From: DASPSM01 sp036008465
GTDB taxonomy: Bacteria > Planctomycetota > Planctomycetia > Planctomycetales > Planctomycetaceae
Direction of reading: 5' to 3'
Length of the DNA stretch: 64,000 nucleotides
Assembly (NCBI GenBank): GCA_036008465.1
Contig: DASYNP010000167.1
Location: forward strand, 1-64,000
Positions 37,312-46,052 of the stretch are shown one piece after another. Under the pieces are notes generated by a model, which saw only the letters and a program-made list of their open reading frames with translations, was not told the origin of the DNA and ran no database searches. Each line of letters opens with the position of its first letter. The first letter of the stretch is position 1. The position numbers and the translations under genes are program-made.

Positions 37312-37328
37312 GCTGCCATATTGCCGGT

Positions 37329-38063
37329 TCACTTCGTATCGTGGTGGTGGACGAAGTGTTGCGAGACGCGGATGCCGACGAGCACTGCGACGAGGACGGC
37401 CAGATAAATCTGCCCGGTCATCGCCTCGATCATCGCCAGCGTGCGGGCGGTCGGATGCACCGGCGTGATGTCGCCGTAGCCGACGGTCATCAGCGTGCTG
37501 CAACTGAAATAGTTGAGCAGCCAGTCGCGCCGCGCCGGCGATTGGAATTCCGCTTGCAGTGCGTCGTGCACGTGGAACGAACCGGCGTGTGCCAATTCGA
37601 CCAGCGAGTAGGCGATCCCCCAAATCAGCGCGATCAGCAGGTAGCCCGCGAACGCCCCCAGAATATTGTCGAGCGTCACCGTGTGCTTGCGCAAAATGGC
37701 CGCGATCAACAGCGTCACGATCAGCCCCAGGAAGGCGATCTCGGCCAAGCGACCCACCACTTGCAGCGGCCCGTCCGAAGCTTTTTGGAGCAGCTCGGGA
37801 ATCCGCGCGGCAAGCCAGGCCAAGCCCAACACGCAAGCCGCCCATCGCTGCCACGCCGTATGACACAGAACGCGAATCGCGGCCAGAAAGAACACCAACA
37901 TGACCGACGCAAAAACCACGTGTCCGACGTCGTGGTAGGCGACGAGCGGCCGCACGAGGGTTGCCGCCAGCAGGCAGCAGAACAGAACCGTGAACGGCCG
38001 CCGCGGACGCCAGAGCATGCCCCGATTTTCCGGTGTCAGTCGGGCGTCGTGTTCAGCCGCCAC
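37329..38063 (-). CDS. Two-pore-type (Ion_trans_2) potassium channel protein
   Basis: The protein has about 244 residues. It has several hydrophobic segments (RRPFTVLFCCLLAATLV, VVFASVMLVFFLAAIRVL, LGLIVTLLIAAIL, ILGAFAGYLLIALIWGIAYSLV) and ends with the potassium selectivity filter in CSTLMTVGYGDITPVHPTAR (TVGYGD), followed by a pore helix and a last transmembrane segment. It appears to be a single-pore channel in the inner membrane. A GTG at 38063 is used as the start; an ATG at 38018 is also possible. No regulatory domain (RCK) is visible. Confidence 0.85.
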   Translation of the reverse strand: MAAEHDARLTPENRGMLWRPRRPFTVLFCCLLAATLVRPLVAYHDVGHVVFASVMLVFFLAAIRVLCHTAWQRWAACVLGLAWLAARIPELLQKASDGPLQVVGRLAEIAFLGLIVTLLIAAILRKHTVTLDNILGAFAGYLLIALIWGIAYSLVELAHAGSFHVHDALQAEFQSPARRDWLLNYFSCSTLMTVGYGDITPVHPTARTLAMIEAMTGQIYLAVLVAVLVGIRVSQHFVHHHDTK

Positions 38064-38078
38064 GAATTGAGGCCCCGA

Positions 38079-38975
38079 CTACCAATTCAGCACCGGAGGC
38101 AGAAACTCGTCGATCAGCCCTTGGCAGTACGGCCGCAGCTCGTTGACGTTCGGCCGCTCGCTGCTCTTGGAATACAGATCGAACGGGCTGAATTTCTTCA
38201 CCCAGCGAAACATTTCGCGGTCGTGGTCGTTCATCAGGTAGCCGTACGCCCCCTCGCGGTGCCCCGGATAGAACGAGTGATACCGGATCATGTACAGCCC
38301 CTCCTCGGGGATGTAATCCTTCACCACGTGGTACAGGTACTCGTCGTGCCCCCAGGACATCAGCACGTTGTCGAGGCCGCAGCCTTCCGCGTAAATGCCA
38401 AGCTTTGTCTGATATTGAGGATCGTCGGCATCGGGATTGGCGGCGAAGAATTCGGGAAAGACGATCGTTTCGGAGTACTGACAGCCGACCGGAAACGTGT
38501 CTCCCACCACGGCCCACTGCGGCTCGTCGAACAGGCACAGCACTTTGCCCAGGTCGTGAATCAGGCCGACAAGCTGGAACCAGCGCGGGTGCCCGGCCTC
38601 ACGAATCGCCAACAGCGTCTGCAAGGAATGTTCGATCTGCGGTAGCTCGGTGTCGGGATCGCTGTCGTCGGTGAGCCGGTTGAGGTACTCCATCGCCTCC
38701 CACACGCTCATCTGGCGTTTCTTGAGCGGCAGATACTCGGCCATCTTTTGTCGCACGAAATCGACCGACTGATGCGTGTGATTCAGCCGATAAAACTCAC
38801 GAACGCTGGGCCGGACCGACCCTTCGTGATCGCGGAACGCCGCCGGCTTTTTCTCGGCCACCGCACCTTGCCCGGCCGGCTTCGGATAGCGTCGAAGCAG
38901 CTCATCTTCCCATTCGTCGAAGCTCGAAAGGGGTGAGTGCGGGTCGATAGGGTCTTTATCGGTCGAGTCGATCAT
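38079..38975 (-). CDS. myo-Inositol oxygenase (eukaryotic-type MIOX)
   Basis: The 298-residue protein closely follows animal and plant MIOX, a non-heme di-iron enzyme that oxidises myo-inositol to D-glucuronate. Motifs in order: RDHEGSVRPSVREFYRLNHT, IEHSLQT, LVGLIHDLGKVLCLF, VGCQYSETIVFPEFFAANPD, LMSWGHDEYLYHVV, IRYHSFYPGHREGAYGYLM and FSPFDLYSK. Candidate iron ligands are His116, His140, Asp141, His210, His233 and Asp266, in the same order and similar spacing as the mammalian set. It lies upstream of the potassium channel on the same strand; no inositol transporter or uronate gene is beside it. Confidence 0.92.
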   Translation of the reverse strand: MIDSTDKDPIDPHSPLSSFDEWEDELLRRYPKPAGQGAVAEKKPAAFRDHEGSVRPSVREFYRLNHTHQSVDFVRQKMAEYLPLKKRQMSVWEAMEYLNRLTDDSDPDTELPQIEHSLQTLLAIREAGHPRWFQLVGLIHDLGKVLCLFDEPQWAVVGDTFPVGCQYSETIVFPEFFAANPDADDPQYQTKLGIYAEGCGLDNVLMSWGHDEYLYHVVKDYIPEEGLYMIRYHSFYPGHREGAYGYLMNDHDREMFRWVKKFSPFDLYSKSSERPNVNELRPYCQGLIDEFLPPVLNW

Positions 38976-39010
38976 CGTCGAATTCCCGGTTGCGAAGGGC
39001 CGCCTCTTCC

Positions 39011-39118
39011 CCCCTCTCCCATTCCGAGGGGAGAGGGCCGGGGTGAGGGCGGTTTGATCAGATCACGGCGAAGAGCCCTCACCCTGCCCTCTCCCATTTG
39101 AAGCAAACGGGAGAGGGT
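39011..39118. repeat. REP-like palindrome of the CCCTCTCCC/GGGTGAGGG type, second copy
   Basis: Hairpin CCCCTCTCCCATTCCGAGGG (39011 onward) with GGGGTGAGGGC, then GCCCTCACCCTGCCCTCTCCC and GGGAGAGGG (to 39118). It belongs to the same family as the element at 1442-1579. It lies in the intergenic region between the inositol oxygenase and the CCA enzyme. No gene is apparent in 38976-39256. Confidence 0.8.
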
Positions 39119-39256
39119 TATTGAAATGCGCGAATCTGCAAATCCCTGCCGGCGGCTGCGGGCGAGTGCCTCGTCTCGTATGCTAATGTCGACTGTTTCA
39201 CCTGACAATTGCAACATTTTGCTGCGTTCCGACGCGGCCGAGCGCGAGTTGTCCGC

Positions 39257-40561
39257 ATGTCGAGTGTCGATCGCCAACGCGAATTTGCCGTCGACGTTGT
39301 GCGCCAACTGCAGGAGGCGGGCTTCCGCGCGCTCTGGAATGGCGGCTGCGTCCGCGACTTTCTGATGGGTCGCGCCCCGAAGGACTACGACGTCGCCACC
39401 GACGCTCGGCCCGACGACGTCCGCAGCCTGTTCGGTCACCGGCGTACGCTGGCGGTCGGGGCCAGCTTCGGAGTGATCATCGTCCTGGGACCCAAACAGG
39501 CGGGCAATGTCGAAGTCGCCACCTTCCGCACGGAAGGCCCGTACCTCGACGGCCGCCGCCCCGAGCACGTCGATTTCGCCACGCCCGAGGAGGACGCTCA
39601 GCGCCGCGACTTCACCATCAACGGCATGTTCTACGACCCAATCTCCGAGCAAGTGCATGATTATGTCGGCGGAGAAAAGGATCTGGCGGCCGGCGTCGTG
39701 CGGGCGATCGGTCGGCCGGCCGATCGCATGGCCGAAGACAAGCTGCGTATGCTGCGGGCCGTCCGCTTTGCAGCGACGCTCGATTTCCAGCTCGACGCCG
39801 CGACGGCCGACGCCGTGCGGGCAATGGCCCCGGAAATCCACGTGGTCAGCGCCGAACGGATCGCGCAAGAGCTGAAAAAGATGCTGGTCGATCCCCATCG
39901 TCGCCGGGCGATCGAGCTGGCCCATGAGACCCAACTGCTTCTTGAAATCCTGCCCGAGCTGAAACCGGTTCTCGAAGCGGGCGACGGCGTCGCGTGGGAA
40001 GCCGCGCTGCGGCGATTGCGTTTGCTGCAGGACCAGAAATTCGAGCTGGCGACCGCCGCCCTGCTGGCCGGCGTTCCGAATATTTCTGGGCGGCAAGGAT
40101 CCAAGCGAAATGCGTCGACCGTCGTGCACGCCGTCTGCAAGCGGCTGCGACTCTCCAACCAAGAGACCGGCACGATCGAATGGCTCTTGGCCCACCTGCC
40201 CGACGTTTTGGCATCGACCACAAAATCGCTGGCCCAACTCAAACGAATGTTGTCCCATCCCGACGCCCGCGACCTGCTCGAGCTGGCCCGCGTCGACCGA
40301 CTCGCCGCCGACGGCGACCTGGCCGGCGTGATGCACTGCGAAGAACTCCTCCACCGCACGCCGCCGGAGAAACTCGATCCGCCGCCGTTCGTGACGGGGG
40401 ACGATCTAATCGCTCTGGGCCTGAAACCGGGCAAGCAATTCCGCGAAATCCTCGATGCAGTCCGCGAAGCCCAGCTCAACGAGGAACTCAGCACGCGCGA
40501 AGAGGCGATGGGTCTGGTGCAGCGGCTGATCGCGAAACCACCGGAGAATCGCGGTGATTAG
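39257..40561 (+). CDS. CCA-adding enzyme / poly(A) polymerase-type nucleotidyltransferase
   Basis: The 434-residue protein has the class II nucleotidyltransferase signature: LWNGGCVRDFLMGRAPKDYDVATDARP (GG...RD...DYD), FGVIIVLG, then RRDFTINGMFYDP, the dRDFTiNai signature, and the RNA- and ATP-binding neck with GRPADRMAEDKLRMLRAVRFAATLDF. It should extend tRNA 3' ends with CCA, or act as a poly(A) polymerase; sequence alone does not decide, though tRNA repair or maturation is most likely. The ATG at 39257 is preferred over a start at 39209. Confidence 0.88.
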   Translation: MSSVDRQREFAVDVVRQLQEAGFRALWNGGCVRDFLMGRAPKDYDVATDARPDDVRSLFGHRRTLAVGASFGVIIVLGPKQAGNVEVATFRTEGPYLDGRRPEHVDFATPEEDAQRRDFTINGMFYDPISEQVHDYVGGEKDLAAGVVRAIGRPADRMAEDKLRMLRAVRFAATLDFQLDAATADAVRAMAPEIHVVSAERIAQELKKMLVDPHRRRAIELAHETQLLLEILPELKPVLEAGDGVAWEAALRRLRLLQDQKFELATAALLAGVPNISGRQGSKRNASTVVHAVCKRLRLSNQETGTIEWLLAHLPDVLASTTKSLAQLKRMLSHPDARDLLELARVDRLAADGDLAGVMHCEELLHRTPPEKLDPPPFVTGDDLIALGLKPGKQFREILDAVREAQLNEELSTREEAMGLVQRLIAKPPENRGD

Positions 40562-40584
40562 AGCCGAGAGCTCAGTAAAGCTCT

Positions 40585-40783
40585 AAGCCCCCGGAGGGGG
40601 CGACTGAAAATAGCCCAGCCATTTATGGCTCGGTTCAGAGCCGCTTCTACCTGATTTCCAAGCCCCGTCCAGGGCGAGAGAGTCCTTCGCGATTGAGCGT
40701 CGCGATCGAAGAGACTCTGTCGCCCCTTTCGGGGCTTTGGAGGCGTCAATTGGCGATCTAACACCCAGCGTTGAAACGCTGGG
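40585..40783. repeat. Cluster of palindromes in a 280-bp intergenic region
   Basis: Several hairpins are strung together: AAGCCCCCGGAGGGGGCGAC (40585-40604), AGCCCAGCCATTTATGGCTCGG, AGCCCCGTCCAGGGCG, CGCCCCTTTCGGGGCTTTGG (near 40730) and a perfect 9-bp stem CCCAGCGTTGAAACGCTGGG (40764-40783). No gene was seen in 40562-40845. The two flanking genes converge here. Confidence 0.8.
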
Positions 40784-40845
40784 CTATTGTCGGTCGCCGC
40801 CTGTGGCGGCTTAACACGAACCGGCCCGGTTTCTGTTCTGAGAGG

Positions 40846-42168
40846 TCACTCACTCGGCCGTACGACCTCGGCGGCGAGGATTTCGGTACCGCGGGTTTCT
40901 GGCAGCGTCCAGATCCAGAGACCCGTCGAGAGGGCGAAGAAAGCGCCGATTGAGATGCCGATTCCGAGGTCGCGCCCTGTTCCCTCGGAGCCCGTGCCTG
41001 CGGCCGCCCGAGTGGCTACCCAGGTGATCGCCAGCGGCGTGAAGAATTGCACGCCGCGGGCCAGGTTGAAGGCTGTGCCCATCGCCGTATTCCGCACGCG
41101 GGTCGTGAACAGCTCCGAGAAGATCGGGCCGTAGCCAGAAAAGTTTCCGGTCCCCAATCCGATGATGAACATGCAAAAGAGCGCGAATTGAGGGACGGCG
41201 GCGATTTGTGCCCAGAACAGCGTCACCGAGAAGAGGCCGACGGCCCAGAGAATCGAATAGAGCGAGTAGGCGATCCGCCGCCCCTTCCAGTCGGCCACGA
41301 CTCCGAACGACGCGTAGCCGATTACGCCCCCGGCTTGCGTGACGAGCATCCACAGTCCCGAGGTCGCCATCGAAAAGTCGAGCTGTTTGTAGAGATAGCT
41401 CGGCATCCAGATGTAGGTGAACCAGTAGGCCGACATATCGGTGAGGGCCAACACCAGGCACAACAGAAACAGGCGACGCATTACCGTGTCGGCTCTAAGC
41501 AGCGACAATAATTCGCCCCGGGTCGAGGCGTCGCGGTCGGGGTGCCGCTGCCATTCTTCCCAGATGTCGGATTCCGGCATCGACCGGCGGATGCGAATCA
41601 CCAGTAAAGCCGGGAGCACGGAAATGAAAAAGCAGACGCGCCAGCCCCAGGCGTTGCCGCACGTCTCAGCGAAGACTGGCTCGGCAAACGCGCCGACCAG
41701 CGTCGCGAGTGCGATGCCAGCGGGTGCTCCGGTCTGCATCAGGGCCGCGTAGCGAGCGCGAGTTTTCGAGGGGAACGTTTCGCCGATCAGCGTCTGGCCC
41801 GTCGCCCATTCGCCGCCGACCCCCAACCCGGTGATCACGCGAAAGGCCAGCAGCATCCACAGATTGGGGGCCAGTCCGCAGCAAAACGCGCCGAGCGAAT
41901 AGGTCAAAATCGTCGCCGAGAGCACGGGCTTGCGGCCCCAGCGATCGGCCAGCCAGCCGAAAAAGAGTCCCCCGACGGCCGTCGCCGCTAGGCTGACTCC
42001 CATCAAAAGCGAAATCTGATCCTGCGAGAGCCCCAGCTCGCGCTGAATGGGCACGACTAGGAACGAGAGCAGCATCAAGTCGTAAAAGTCGAACAGCCAA
42101 CCGGCCCACGCCATCGCCAGGATGACGTAGTGCCGGGAGTCCGGCTTCTCGCTCTGATTGAGGAGCAA
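40846..42168 (-). CDS. MFS carrier (sugar/metabolite:proton symporter-like)
   Basis: The 440-residue protein has 12 hydrophobic segments. The SHS/MHS-like pattern MAWAGWLFDFYDLMLLSFL is followed by GWLADRWGRKPVL, the canonical MFS motif GxxaDrxGRkxxl. FRVITGLGVGGEWATGQTL is typical of metabolite:proton symporters. SGYGPIFSELFTTRVRNTAMG occurs in many carboxylate or sugar symporters of the family. The substrate is unknown. It starts with TTG at 42168, because an internal ATG would remove part of the first transmembrane helix. Confidence 0.86.
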   Translation of the reverse strand: MLLNQSEKPDSRHYVILAMAWAGWLFDFYDLMLLSFLVVPIQRELGLSQDQISLLMGVSLAATAVGGLFFGWLADRWGRKPVLSATILTYSLGAFCCGLAPNLWMLLAFRVITGLGVGGEWATGQTLIGETFPSKTRARYAALMQTGAPAGIALATLVGAFAEPVFAETCGNAWGWRVCFFISVLPALLVIRIRRSMPESDIWEEWQRHPDRDASTRGELLSLLRADTVMRRLFLLCLVLALTDMSAYWFTYIWMPSYLYKQLDFSMATSGLWMLVTQAGGVIGYASFGVVADWKGRRIAYSLYSILWAVGLFSVTLFWAQIAAVPQFALFCMFIIGLGTGNFSGYGPIFSELFTTRVRNTAMGTAFNLARGVQFFTPLAITWVATRAAAGTGSEGTGRDLGIGISIGAFFALSTGLWIWTLPETRGTEILAAEVVRPSE

Positions 42169-42230
42169 GCGTTCCGCTCGTTTCTTGCCAGTCCGATTGC
42201 GAGCAGTGCGGTCGTCTATGAGGACACGAT

Positions 42231-42280
42231 AAGCACCCGCCAGCTTATCCGCCGCGGCGGAGGAGCTCGCCGGGCTCTAG
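42231..42280. repeat. AAGCACCC/GCTCGCCGGGC hairpin, family copy
   Basis: AAGCACCCGCC, a GCCGCGGC palindrome within the loop, GGAGGAGCTCGCCGGGCTCTAG. It lies upstream of the MFS gene and after the PQQ-propeller stop, with the two genes reading the same way. Confidence 0.7.
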
Positions 42281-42296
42281 GAAGTCGCGAGCCGCT

Positions 42297-43733
42297 TTAG
42301 TTCTTTGCTGTGGTGTTACCCTTCGTCGGACTCTGCACGCAGTAGAGCCGCTTGGAAGTGCGAATCAAAAGCTTGTCCCCGACGATCACTGGCGTCGCCA
42401 TGCACATATCGTCTTCGGCCAGCGCGTTGGTATGCAGGCTTTTGAACTCCGGACCGGTTTGGACAACGCAGGTCACGCCGTCCTCGTTCAGGCAGAAGAG
42501 CTTGTCGCCATAGCTCCAGGGTGAGCTGGTGAAGGCGTTCCCCTTCGCCAGGCGCTGCTTGTTGAAGACCAGCTTGCCGGTCTTGGCGTCGCAGCACATC
42601 AGGATGCCGCGGTCGAAGAGCATATAGAGATTGTCGCCAACGATCAGCGGCGTCGGGTGGTAGGGGCCGATCTTGCGATACCAGGCGATATGCGGGTCGA
42701 GCACTTTGCCGTCGATGGGGTCTTTGGGTATCGCAGTCGGCTTCTCATCCTTATCGTCGTCGGGCGGCGAAATGTCGCCTTTGGCACCCGGACGGATCGC
42801 GTAGATGCGGTGTTTACCCCAAAGCACGTGCCCCGAGGTCACGTACAGCAAGCCGTCCCGCGCGAACGGCGAGGGAATCGAAAGGATCGATTTGCCTTTG
42901 ATCTTCCACAGCTCTTTGCCCGACAGATCGTACGACGTCACCCAGTTGATGCCCGAGATCACGAGCTCGGTCCGCTCGGGATTCTCCCAGATGTAAGGTG
43001 TCGAGTAGTTGGTCTTCTCTTTGCGGGCGACTTTCCAGACTGGCTTGCCAGTCCGCTTGTCGAGTGCGAAGAGCGACGAATTTTCTTCGTTGTCGTCGGC
43101 ATAGTAGACGCGGTCGCCGAATACGATGGGAGACATCGAGGTGCCCCAGCCATAACGCGTGTCACGAGCCGGTATAGGCGAGGTCCAGAGCAGCTTGCCG
43201 TCGAGGTCGTAGCAGAACAGGCCCAGGTTGCCGAACAAAACGTAGAGCCGCTCGCCGTCGATGGTCGGCGTTTCCGAGGCGAGCGTGTTCTTGATGTGGT
43301 GCGGTTTGCTGGGAATGCCCTCGGACGCGACGCGCTCCCAGAGGATCTTTCCGGTCGCCAAATCGAGGCACACAGTTTTCCAACTGTGGACGCTCTTCTC
43401 GCGCGGATACTTGGTGGCGTCGACGTCTTCGAGGTAGAGACCTTTCCTGGGCTTACGATCGGGGGCCGTATTGATGCACGTCGTCAAATAAATCCGACCG
43501 TCCCAGACGATGGGCGACGACCAGCCGAGGCCGGGGAGATCGGTCTTCCAGGACACGTTTTCGGTCGCTGACCAATGTTCGGGCGGATGGACGGGATTGT
43601 CGGGGGACGTTTGCCGCCCGGCGAGGAAACGAGGCACGTTGGGATCGCCCGCGCTGAGATCGCAGGTCAGCCAGCAAATTGCTGTCAGCAGTGCCACCGT
43701 TCGAACCGCCCAAGGACGCATGGGGTACGCCAT
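42297..43733 (-). CDS. Secreted PQQ-like beta-propeller protein
   Basis: The 478-residue protein has a signal peptide (VRTVALLTAICWLTCDLSAG). It contains repeated propeller blades of the PQQ/quinoprotein type: WSSPIVWDGRIYLTT, LASETPTIDGERLYVLFGNLG, CYDLDGKLLWTSPI, ALDKRTGKPVWKV, SYDLSGKELWKIK and CCDAKTGKLVFNK, that is the G-K-x-x-W recurring motif. No quinone-binding catalytic residues were seen, so it may be a structural or ligand-binding propeller (BamB-like). GAGG precedes the ATG by about 6 nt. It starts 9 bp downstream of the PII-like gene stop. Confidence 0.86.
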   Translation of the reverse strand: MAYPMRPWAVRTVALLTAICWLTCDLSAGDPNVPRFLAGRQTSPDNPVHPPEHWSATENVSWKTDLPGLGWSSPIVWDGRIYLTTCINTAPDRKPRKGLYLEDVDATKYPREKSVHSWKTVCLDLATGKILWERVASEGIPSKPHHIKNTLASETPTIDGERLYVLFGNLGLFCYDLDGKLLWTSPIPARDTRYGWGTSMSPIVFGDRVYYADDNEENSSLFALDKRTGKPVWKVARKEKTNYSTPYIWENPERTELVISGINWVTSYDLSGKELWKIKGKSILSIPSPFARDGLLYVTSGHVLWGKHRIYAIRPGAKGDISPPDDDKDEKPTAIPKDPIDGKVLDPHIAWYRKIGPYHPTPLIVGDNLYMLFDRGILMCCDAKTGKLVFNKQRLAKGNAFTSSPWSYGDKLFCLNEDGVTCVVQTGPEFKSLHTNALAEDDMCMATPVIVGDKLLIRTSKRLYCVQSPTKGNTTAKN

Positions 43734-43741
43734 GAGTGACC

Positions 43742-44071
43742 TCAATCTTTAATCTTGTGGAGTGCGGCCGCTTGCTCCGCCGAGACGAACAGCGGCGAAA
43801 CGCCCACCGACATGCCGATGCCGGCAAAATGACTGGAATTGCAATACGCCATGATTTTCTCGGCGACGTCGGCCGAACACCAGACCTCGACATACATCCG
43901 CTGCAAGTCGAAGAAAAGACCGGGCTCCGTCGGATGGTCACCTTTGCCGTGAGCCAGCCACCAGGTCCAGCCGGTTGCTCCGAGCTTTTTCAGCTGGGCC
44001 AACAGATCATCCTTCAGAACGACGTCGCAGATAATGCGAACGGCATGAACCTCGGTGAGTTTGGGCGACAT
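43742..44071 (-). CDS. PII-like signalling protein (SbtB/CPII-like)
   Basis: The 109-residue protein has the PII ferredoxin-like pattern: EVHAVRIICDVVLKDDLLAQLKKLGATGWTWWLAHGKGD is divided as a beta strand, helix and a T-loop-like turn (WWLAHGKGD), and MYVEVWCSADVAEKIMAYC forms the second half, ending with a C-terminal strand. This arrangement and the ATGYT/ATGWT motif recall SbtB, the PII-like partner of SbtA bicarbonate transporters, more than GlnB/GlnK. No ligand or transporter is encoded nearby. It is 51 bp after the rhodanese gene and 8 bp before the PQQ gene, so all three should be co-transcribed. Confidence 0.68.
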   Translation of the reverse strand: MSPKLTEVHAVRIICDVVLKDDLLAQLKKLGATGWTWWLAHGKGDHPTEPGLFFDLQRMYVEVWCSADVAEKIMAYCNSSHFAGIGMSVGVSPLFVSAEQAAALHKIKD

Positions 44072-44122
44072 TGCTCAGCCTCTGTGACGCACGACGCAAG
44101 GCTCGCGATTCTTCCGAGGTCG

Positions 44123-45046
44123 TTATTTGGTCCGCGTGGGTTTGCCCGGGACGACGGGCGTTTGCGGATCGCTGCTCCACTCGGCCCAGCTTGGATAGTA
44201 GTTGCTGACGTCCTTCGCCCCCATCAATTCCATCCCGAACGCCATCACCGAGGCCCGGCCGCCGGACTGGCAATGCGTCGCCGTGGGACGATCGAGGGCG
44301 ATGCCGGCCGAGGCGAAGACTTTCCGCAGCTCGGCGGCCGACTTGAATCGCTGCGTGTTCTTGTCGATGAGGTCGATCCAATCGAGTTGCTTGGCGCCGG
44401 GGATCGCTCCGGCCCGCTTGTTTCGCATTTTTTCGAGGCCGCAAAACTCGCGCTCGGAGCGGGCGTCGACGATTTGCAGCTTTTGAGTGTCGGCACCAAT
44501 TGACCAGCCGCCGAGCGACTTCAGGAGCAGTTCCTTGGTCGCCAGTCGCTCGGGGTGCGGTTGAGCGACGAACTCGACCGGCCGAGGCGGAACCCAAGCG
44601 GACTCACCAGGCCCGCCGTCCCTCCAGGCCTTCCAGCCGCCGTTGAGCAGCCGAACATCGTCGACTCCCCAGTAGCGAAGAATCCACCAGATGCGAGCCG
44701 CGTCCCGATTCCGCATGTCGTCGTACACAACCACCTTCGTCGTCGCGCCAATACCGAGTGTTCCAATTCGGCGGCTCCAATCCACGGCATGTTCCCCGTG
44801 GCCGAAGGCCTTGGCCCACGTATCGTGGTCAACCCGGATCGCATTGGGGACATGTTCGCGCAGAAATTCACCAACGGGCCGAGCGTCAAGAATTACGAAC
44901 TGGGCCGCGAATTTTGGGCTCGCAAGCGCCTCGGCGTCGATCAGCAACTCAGCCCGGGGATAAATGTCCTTGTCGGCACAAAGCCCGCTGTGCGCAGTGA
45001 ATGCCAGGCCGCTCAAGACAAGCAGCGACGCTGTGGCGCGATTCAT
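44123..45046 (-). CDS. Exported tandem-domain rhodanese (sulfurtransferase)
   Basis: The 307-residue protein has a signal peptide (ATASLLVLSGLAFTAHSGLCA). Two rhodanese domains follow. The first (VVVYDDMRNRDAARIWWILRYWG) lacks the Cys; the second has the catalytic loop in ATHCQSGGRASVMAFGMELMG (nucleophile Cys). The overall layout, including LDARPVGEFLREHVPNA and LLNGGWKAWRDGG, is that of SseA/TST sulfurtransferases. It should move sulfur from thiosulfate or 3-mercaptopyruvate outside the cytoplasm. GGAG precedes the ATG by about 8 nt. It is the first gene of the run with the PII-like and propeller genes. Confidence 0.9.
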   Translation of the reverse strand: MNRATASLLVLSGLAFTAHSGLCADKDIYPRAELLIDAEALASPKFAAQFVILDARPVGEFLREHVPNAIRVDHDTWAKAFGHGEHAVDWSRRIGTLGIGATTKVVVYDDMRNRDAARIWWILRYWGVDDVRLLNGGWKAWRDGGPGESAWVPPRPVEFVAQPHPERLATKELLLKSLGGWSIGADTQKLQIVDARSEREFCGLEKMRNKRAGAIPGAKQLDWIDLIDKNTQRFKSAAELRKVFASAGIALDRPTATHCQSGGRASVMAFGMELMGAKDVSNYYPSWAEWSSDPQTPVVPGKPTRTK

Positions 45047-45179
45047 GTTCGATCTCCCGGCAATCGGTTCATCAGTCTCTAAACAATCGTATCCGAGCGG
45101 AGAGAACCGGGACAACGGGCGGTGTGCTTGGGTTGGCCGCCGAGCCAAGCGATGCCTGCCACCGTGTCCTTCCACCTCG

Positions 45180-46022
45180 TCACATGCCAAACGCGCGCCG
45201 CGCGGCCCATTCGAACAGCCGCTGAGGCAAAAACCGTTTGAGCGGGACGACCATCCGCTGGCTCAACATTCCAACCGAGTAGCGCGTACGGGGACGGGGG
45301 TCGTTCAGGATTCGGCCGACCAGCCGCGCGACGGCTTCGGGGCCGGGGGCGTTGGTTTCGTCTTGCTCCTGTTTCTGTTTGCAGCGCTCGAATGCCTCGC
45401 GGTAGGCGTCGTTGGTTTCGGCCGCAGCAGCGATGCGGCGGCGAGTCGTGATATTGGTGCGGAAGTCGCCAGGCTCGACAAGCACGACGTGAATTCCAAA
45501 GGCGCGGGACTCCATCCGCAAACTTTCGCTGACTCCTTCCAGGGCAAATTTGCTGGCGCTATAGAGGCCGCTGAAGGGCAGTCCAATGATTCCGGCCAGT
45601 GAGCTGATGTTGATCACGTGGCCGCCCCCCTGTTTGCGCAGGGCCGGCAACGTCGCCCGACAGACTCGCAGCGCGCCGAAGAAATTTGTCTCCAATTGCG
45701 CCTTGGCCTCTTCGATCGACGTGTCTTCTACGGCTCCCATGACGGCGATGCCCGCGTTGTTGACGACGGCGTCAAGCCGGCCGGCCTTCGCCAGCACGCT
45801 CTCCACAGCCTGCCCGACCGAGTTGTCGTCATCGACGTCCATCGTGACCATCTCGAAGGCCGCGCCCGCCTGGACTGCCGGCGGGGCTCCGCGCCCGGTC
45901 CCAAAGACACGCCAGCCGCTACGAGCCAGATGCTCGGCACACGCCTGCCCGATTCCGGACGAGGCTCCGGTGATCAGCACGACTTTTCGCGGAGCCGGGT
46001 GATTGGTGATCGACGCGGACAT
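45180..46022 (-). CDS. Short-chain dehydrogenase/reductase (SDR)
   Basis: The 280-residue classical SDR has the nucleotide-binding VVLITGASSGIGQACAEHL, NNAGIAVMGAVE, the catalytic Ser in INISSLAGIIG and the YxxxK in SGLYSASKFALEG, followed by VVLVEPGDFRTN. The substrate is unknown. The ATG has a strong GGAGGG 5 nt upstream. It ends 134 bp before the rhodanese start on the same strand, with a gap but no terminator seen, so it may be upstream of the same transcript. Confidence 0.9.
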   Translation of the reverse strand: MSASITNHPAPRKVVLITGASSGIGQACAEHLARSGWRVFGTGRGAPPAVQAGAAFEMVTMDVDDDNSVGQAVESVLAKAGRLDAVVNNAGIAVMGAVEDTSIEEAKAQLETNFFGALRVCRATLPALRKQGGGHVINISSLAGIIGLPFSGLYSASKFALEGVSESLRMESRAFGIHVVLVEPGDFRTNITTRRRIAAAAETNDAYREAFERCKQKQEQDETNAPGPEAVARLVGRILNDPRPRTRYSVGMLSQRMVVPLKRFLPQRLFEWAARRAFGM

Positions 46023-46052
46023 TGGCCCTCCGACTCGGCGCGGATCAACGCG

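Noticed and set aside
35944..37866. Long antisense frame (640 codons) opposite the patatin gene and across the repeat
   Set aside because: It crosses an intergenic palindrome and two real genes; there is no domain.
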